Origin: Caldimonas brevitalea
Lineage (GTDB): Bacteria; Pseudomonadota; Gammaproteobacteria; Burkholderiales; Burkholderiaceae_C
NCBI RefSeq assembly: GCF_001017435.1
Contig: NZ_CP011371.1
Location: 6,076,001 to 6,140,000, forward strand
Direction: 5' to 3'
Length of the DNA: 64,000 nucleotides
This document shows positions 62,498 to 64,000 of this stretch, in pieces. Position 1 is the stretch's first letter; the number at the start of each line of letters is the position of its first letter. Both the position numbers and the translations under genes were made by a program. Under the pieces are notes generated by a model, which was not told the origin of the DNA, made no database searches, and was given only the letters and a program-made list of their open reading frames with translations.

Positions 62498-63919
62498 TTA
62501 TTGAATGTGAACCCAGAACTCGTCGCCTGCGACGTGGGTCGGGAGTTGGCCCGGAGGCGTCTGCTGGTCATCGGCGAAGGAGTGGTCGAGTACCCGCTCC
62601 GTTCGGTACCAGTTGGTCAGTTTGCCGCCGCCGGCCGCGTTGTTGTGGGCACCGTTGATGCGTTTGGCAGAGGTGCGATCGGGATTGAACGCGCCCCCGT
62701 TCCAAGTCGATGCGAACGGATACTCGTCGCACTGGCAGCCCGCAGGGTTGGCGGCACAGCTTGCCGAGGTATAGAGGGGCAACCGGGTGAGGAACAACGA
62801 GTCGCTCGCTTGGCATGACCTTTCACGATTTTCTGCGCGAACCCTTTCGGACTTCGCCCGCTGCAAGGCGTTGATCCCCTTGACCGCGTCAGCTGGGATG
62901 GCGCGGGTGCCGGCCTTCAGTTGGAACTTCCCTGGTGAGCGAGCAGCATCGTCGGGGTGGTTCTGCGCTTCATAGATGTGCTCGGCAGCTTCCGTGAGCG
63001 TCGTGTCTGCTCGGTCCAGTACATACACGGGGGCCGCGTCGGTAAACACGCACCCCTTGGTCCCGCTTTGAGCCACCCCACGGTCACACCGCAGCGCGGG
63101 CGGGTAGCTGAGGCCAGAGGGAACATCGTTGTAGATCGGATCGCCGCCGGGATTCAACGGTGCTGCGTAAGGCGTTCCCTTCAGGGTGTACCGGAAGTTG
63201 TTCATGTAGACGAGGAACTGCTCCCAATCGCTCTTGGTGTTTGGGTCTTTCGTCCACGAGAAGGTGACGGTCATCTCCTGTTGCGGGCCCCACTGCTTCA
63301 GCGTCTTGGTGCTGGCGACGACATCGATAGGTGTTTCGCTGCAGCCTTGTGCTGTGCTGTTGTTGTACCCGGAGGCACATGACACCCGCGGGCGCAGTTG
63401 GATGTCCGGGCGGGGGTTCGTGCCCCTGTAGTTCGGGTTCGGCGTGAACTCGATGACCTGCATCCGGAACCGGTAGGTCTTGGCCAGCACGTTGCTGTTG
63501 CCATAGGTGGCCAGTTGAGTTCTGACGCGCGCGGTGCCGATCTCCACCTCGACATGGCCGCTGTTCGGGTCGGGCTGGATGTACTCGTAGACCTTGAACT
63601 CGCTGCTGTCGGCCATGCGGCAGTCGACGTGCCGGTTCACCAGCGTTTGCTCATAGTCGTTCGGCACGCCTGCCACGAGCGCAAACTCGTTGTCCTGGGT
63701 GCAGGGTTGATAGCCCCCTCGTGGCACTCCGGCGGCCGCCGCCGCCTCGACGCTGAGCGCACCGGCCCAGTCGGATGACAGGCCATTCGACTCGGCTTCC
63801 GCAGCGGCCTCGTTCGAATCCGATCCGCCGCCTCCGCAGGCGGACAAGGCGCAGGCCGCCGCAAGCGCGAAACCGGCCGTGTAGCGAGCCCACTGGTTAT
63901 CGATCGTATTTACTCCCAT
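62498..63919 (-). CDS. Lipoprotein with C-terminal NucA/NucB-type nuclease domain
   Basis: 473 residues. Signal peptide with lipobox (LSAC) and GGGG linker, so a predicted lipoprotein. The first 350 residues form a long beta-rich region with many Cys pairs. The last 80 have CDEYPFAST (397-405), WNGGAF, then NNAAGGGKLTNWYR. CDEYPFAST..GG ... GG.L..WY is the signature of NucA/NucB DNases, with the Asp/Glu pair expected to bind the catalytic metal. The lipoprotein form plus adjacent SUKH gene suggests a surface-displayed antibacterial nuclease. The cell it acts on is unknown. Confidence 0.82.
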   Translation of the reverse strand: MGVNTIDNQWARYTAGFALAAACALSACGGGGSDSNEAAAEAESNGLSSDWAGALSVEAAAAAGVPRGGYQPCTQDNEFALVAGVPNDYEQTLVNRHVDCRMADSSEFKVYEYIQPDPNSGHVEVEIGTARVRTQLATYGNSNVLAKTYRFRMQVIEFTPNPNYRGTNPRPDIQLRPRVSCASGYNNSTAQGCSETPIDVVASTKTLKQWGPQQEMTVTFSWTKDPNTKSDWEQFLVYMNNFRYTLKGTPYAAPLNPGGDPIYNDVPSGLSYPPALRCDRGVAQSGTKGCVFTDAAPVYVLDRADTTLTEAAEHIYEAQNHPDDAARSPGKFQLKAGTRAIPADAVKGINALQRAKSERVRAENRERSCQASDSLFLTRLPLYTSASCAANPAGCQCDEYPFASTWNGGAFNPDRTSAKRINGAHNNAAGGGKLTNWYRTERVLDHSFADDQQTPPGQLPTHVAGDEFWVHIQ

Positions 63920-64000
63920 GATGGTCCTTCAATGTTGTGGATAGGCGCACGCACTTCTTCCTCTGCAGGCGCGTGAAGGCCTACAGCGGAAGGGGCACGT
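63920..64000. other. Upstream region of the nuclease gene
   Basis: About 80 bases before the nuclease start to the window edge; the promoter of the nuclease-SUKH pair should begin here. Too short to assign boxes. Confidence 0.3.

Noticed and set aside
1..64000. CRISPR array, tRNA or rRNA genes
   Set aside because: No regularly spaced repeats and no cloverleaf or conserved T-loop outside coding regions were found by reading.

Overview
The window is GC-rich, with strong G/C bias at third codon positions. It carries four PEP-CTERM proteins, several glycine-rich 'ACGGGG' lipoproteins, a CadR/Czc metal-resistance locus and a type VI secretion VgrG module. Together these suggest a betaproteobacterium of the order Burkholderiales, perhaps near the Leptothrix/Rubrivivax/Caldimonas group. 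That placement is inference. I saw no rRNA, tRNA, CRISPR array, intact insertion sequence or replication origin.

Layout. 1-6.8 kb: the 3' part of a xanthine dehydrogenase/aldehyde oxidoreductase large subunit, a CrpP-like protein with an added C-terminal region, a receiver-domain protein with a decayed kinase-like front, and an overlapping zinc-metallopeptidase/transglutaminase pair. 6.8-16.1 kb: a complete Zn/Cd/Co resistance locus (czcA, czcB, czcC, czcI and a ZntA-type ATPase on the minus strand) behind a recognisable MerR-type promoter, with divergent cadR. 16.2-28.3 kb: a membrane diguanylate cyclase, large lipoproteins, an SDR/HxlR divergent pair with its operator, a VOC protein, a PEP-CTERM protein and small accessory genes.

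28.4-39.6 kb: a six-gene T6SS cargo module (vgrG, a small membrane protein, DUF2169-pentapeptide, pentapeptide, DUF3540, DUF4150/PAAR-like), a convergent propeller lipoprotein, and a candidate effector with NolX/HrpF-like and lysozyme-like parts. 39.7-43.6 kb: three PEP-CTERM proteins around an IS3 orfA relic. 43.7-64 kb: an accessory region of lower GC with small hypotheticals, frameshifted or truncated genes, a SUFU-domain protein, a B-lectin, a secreted triplicated Cys protein, an esterase, a solitary D-Ala-D-Ala ligase, an S41 protease relic beside a propeller protein, two tiny secreted Cys-rich proteins, a lipase-fold protein, a P-type ATPase tail relic, and a NucA/NucB-type nuclease lipoprotein with an adjacent SMI1/KNR4 (SUKH) gene.

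How parts work together. Metal entry would activate CadR, then ZntA (cytoplasm to periplasm) and CzcCBA (periplasm to outside) would export it in series. The VgrG module looks like a spike-plus-adaptor cassette for loading an effector. The nuclease/SUKH pair and the SUFU gene point to antagonism and immunity. Most functional statements rest on recognising families by eye, without database searches.
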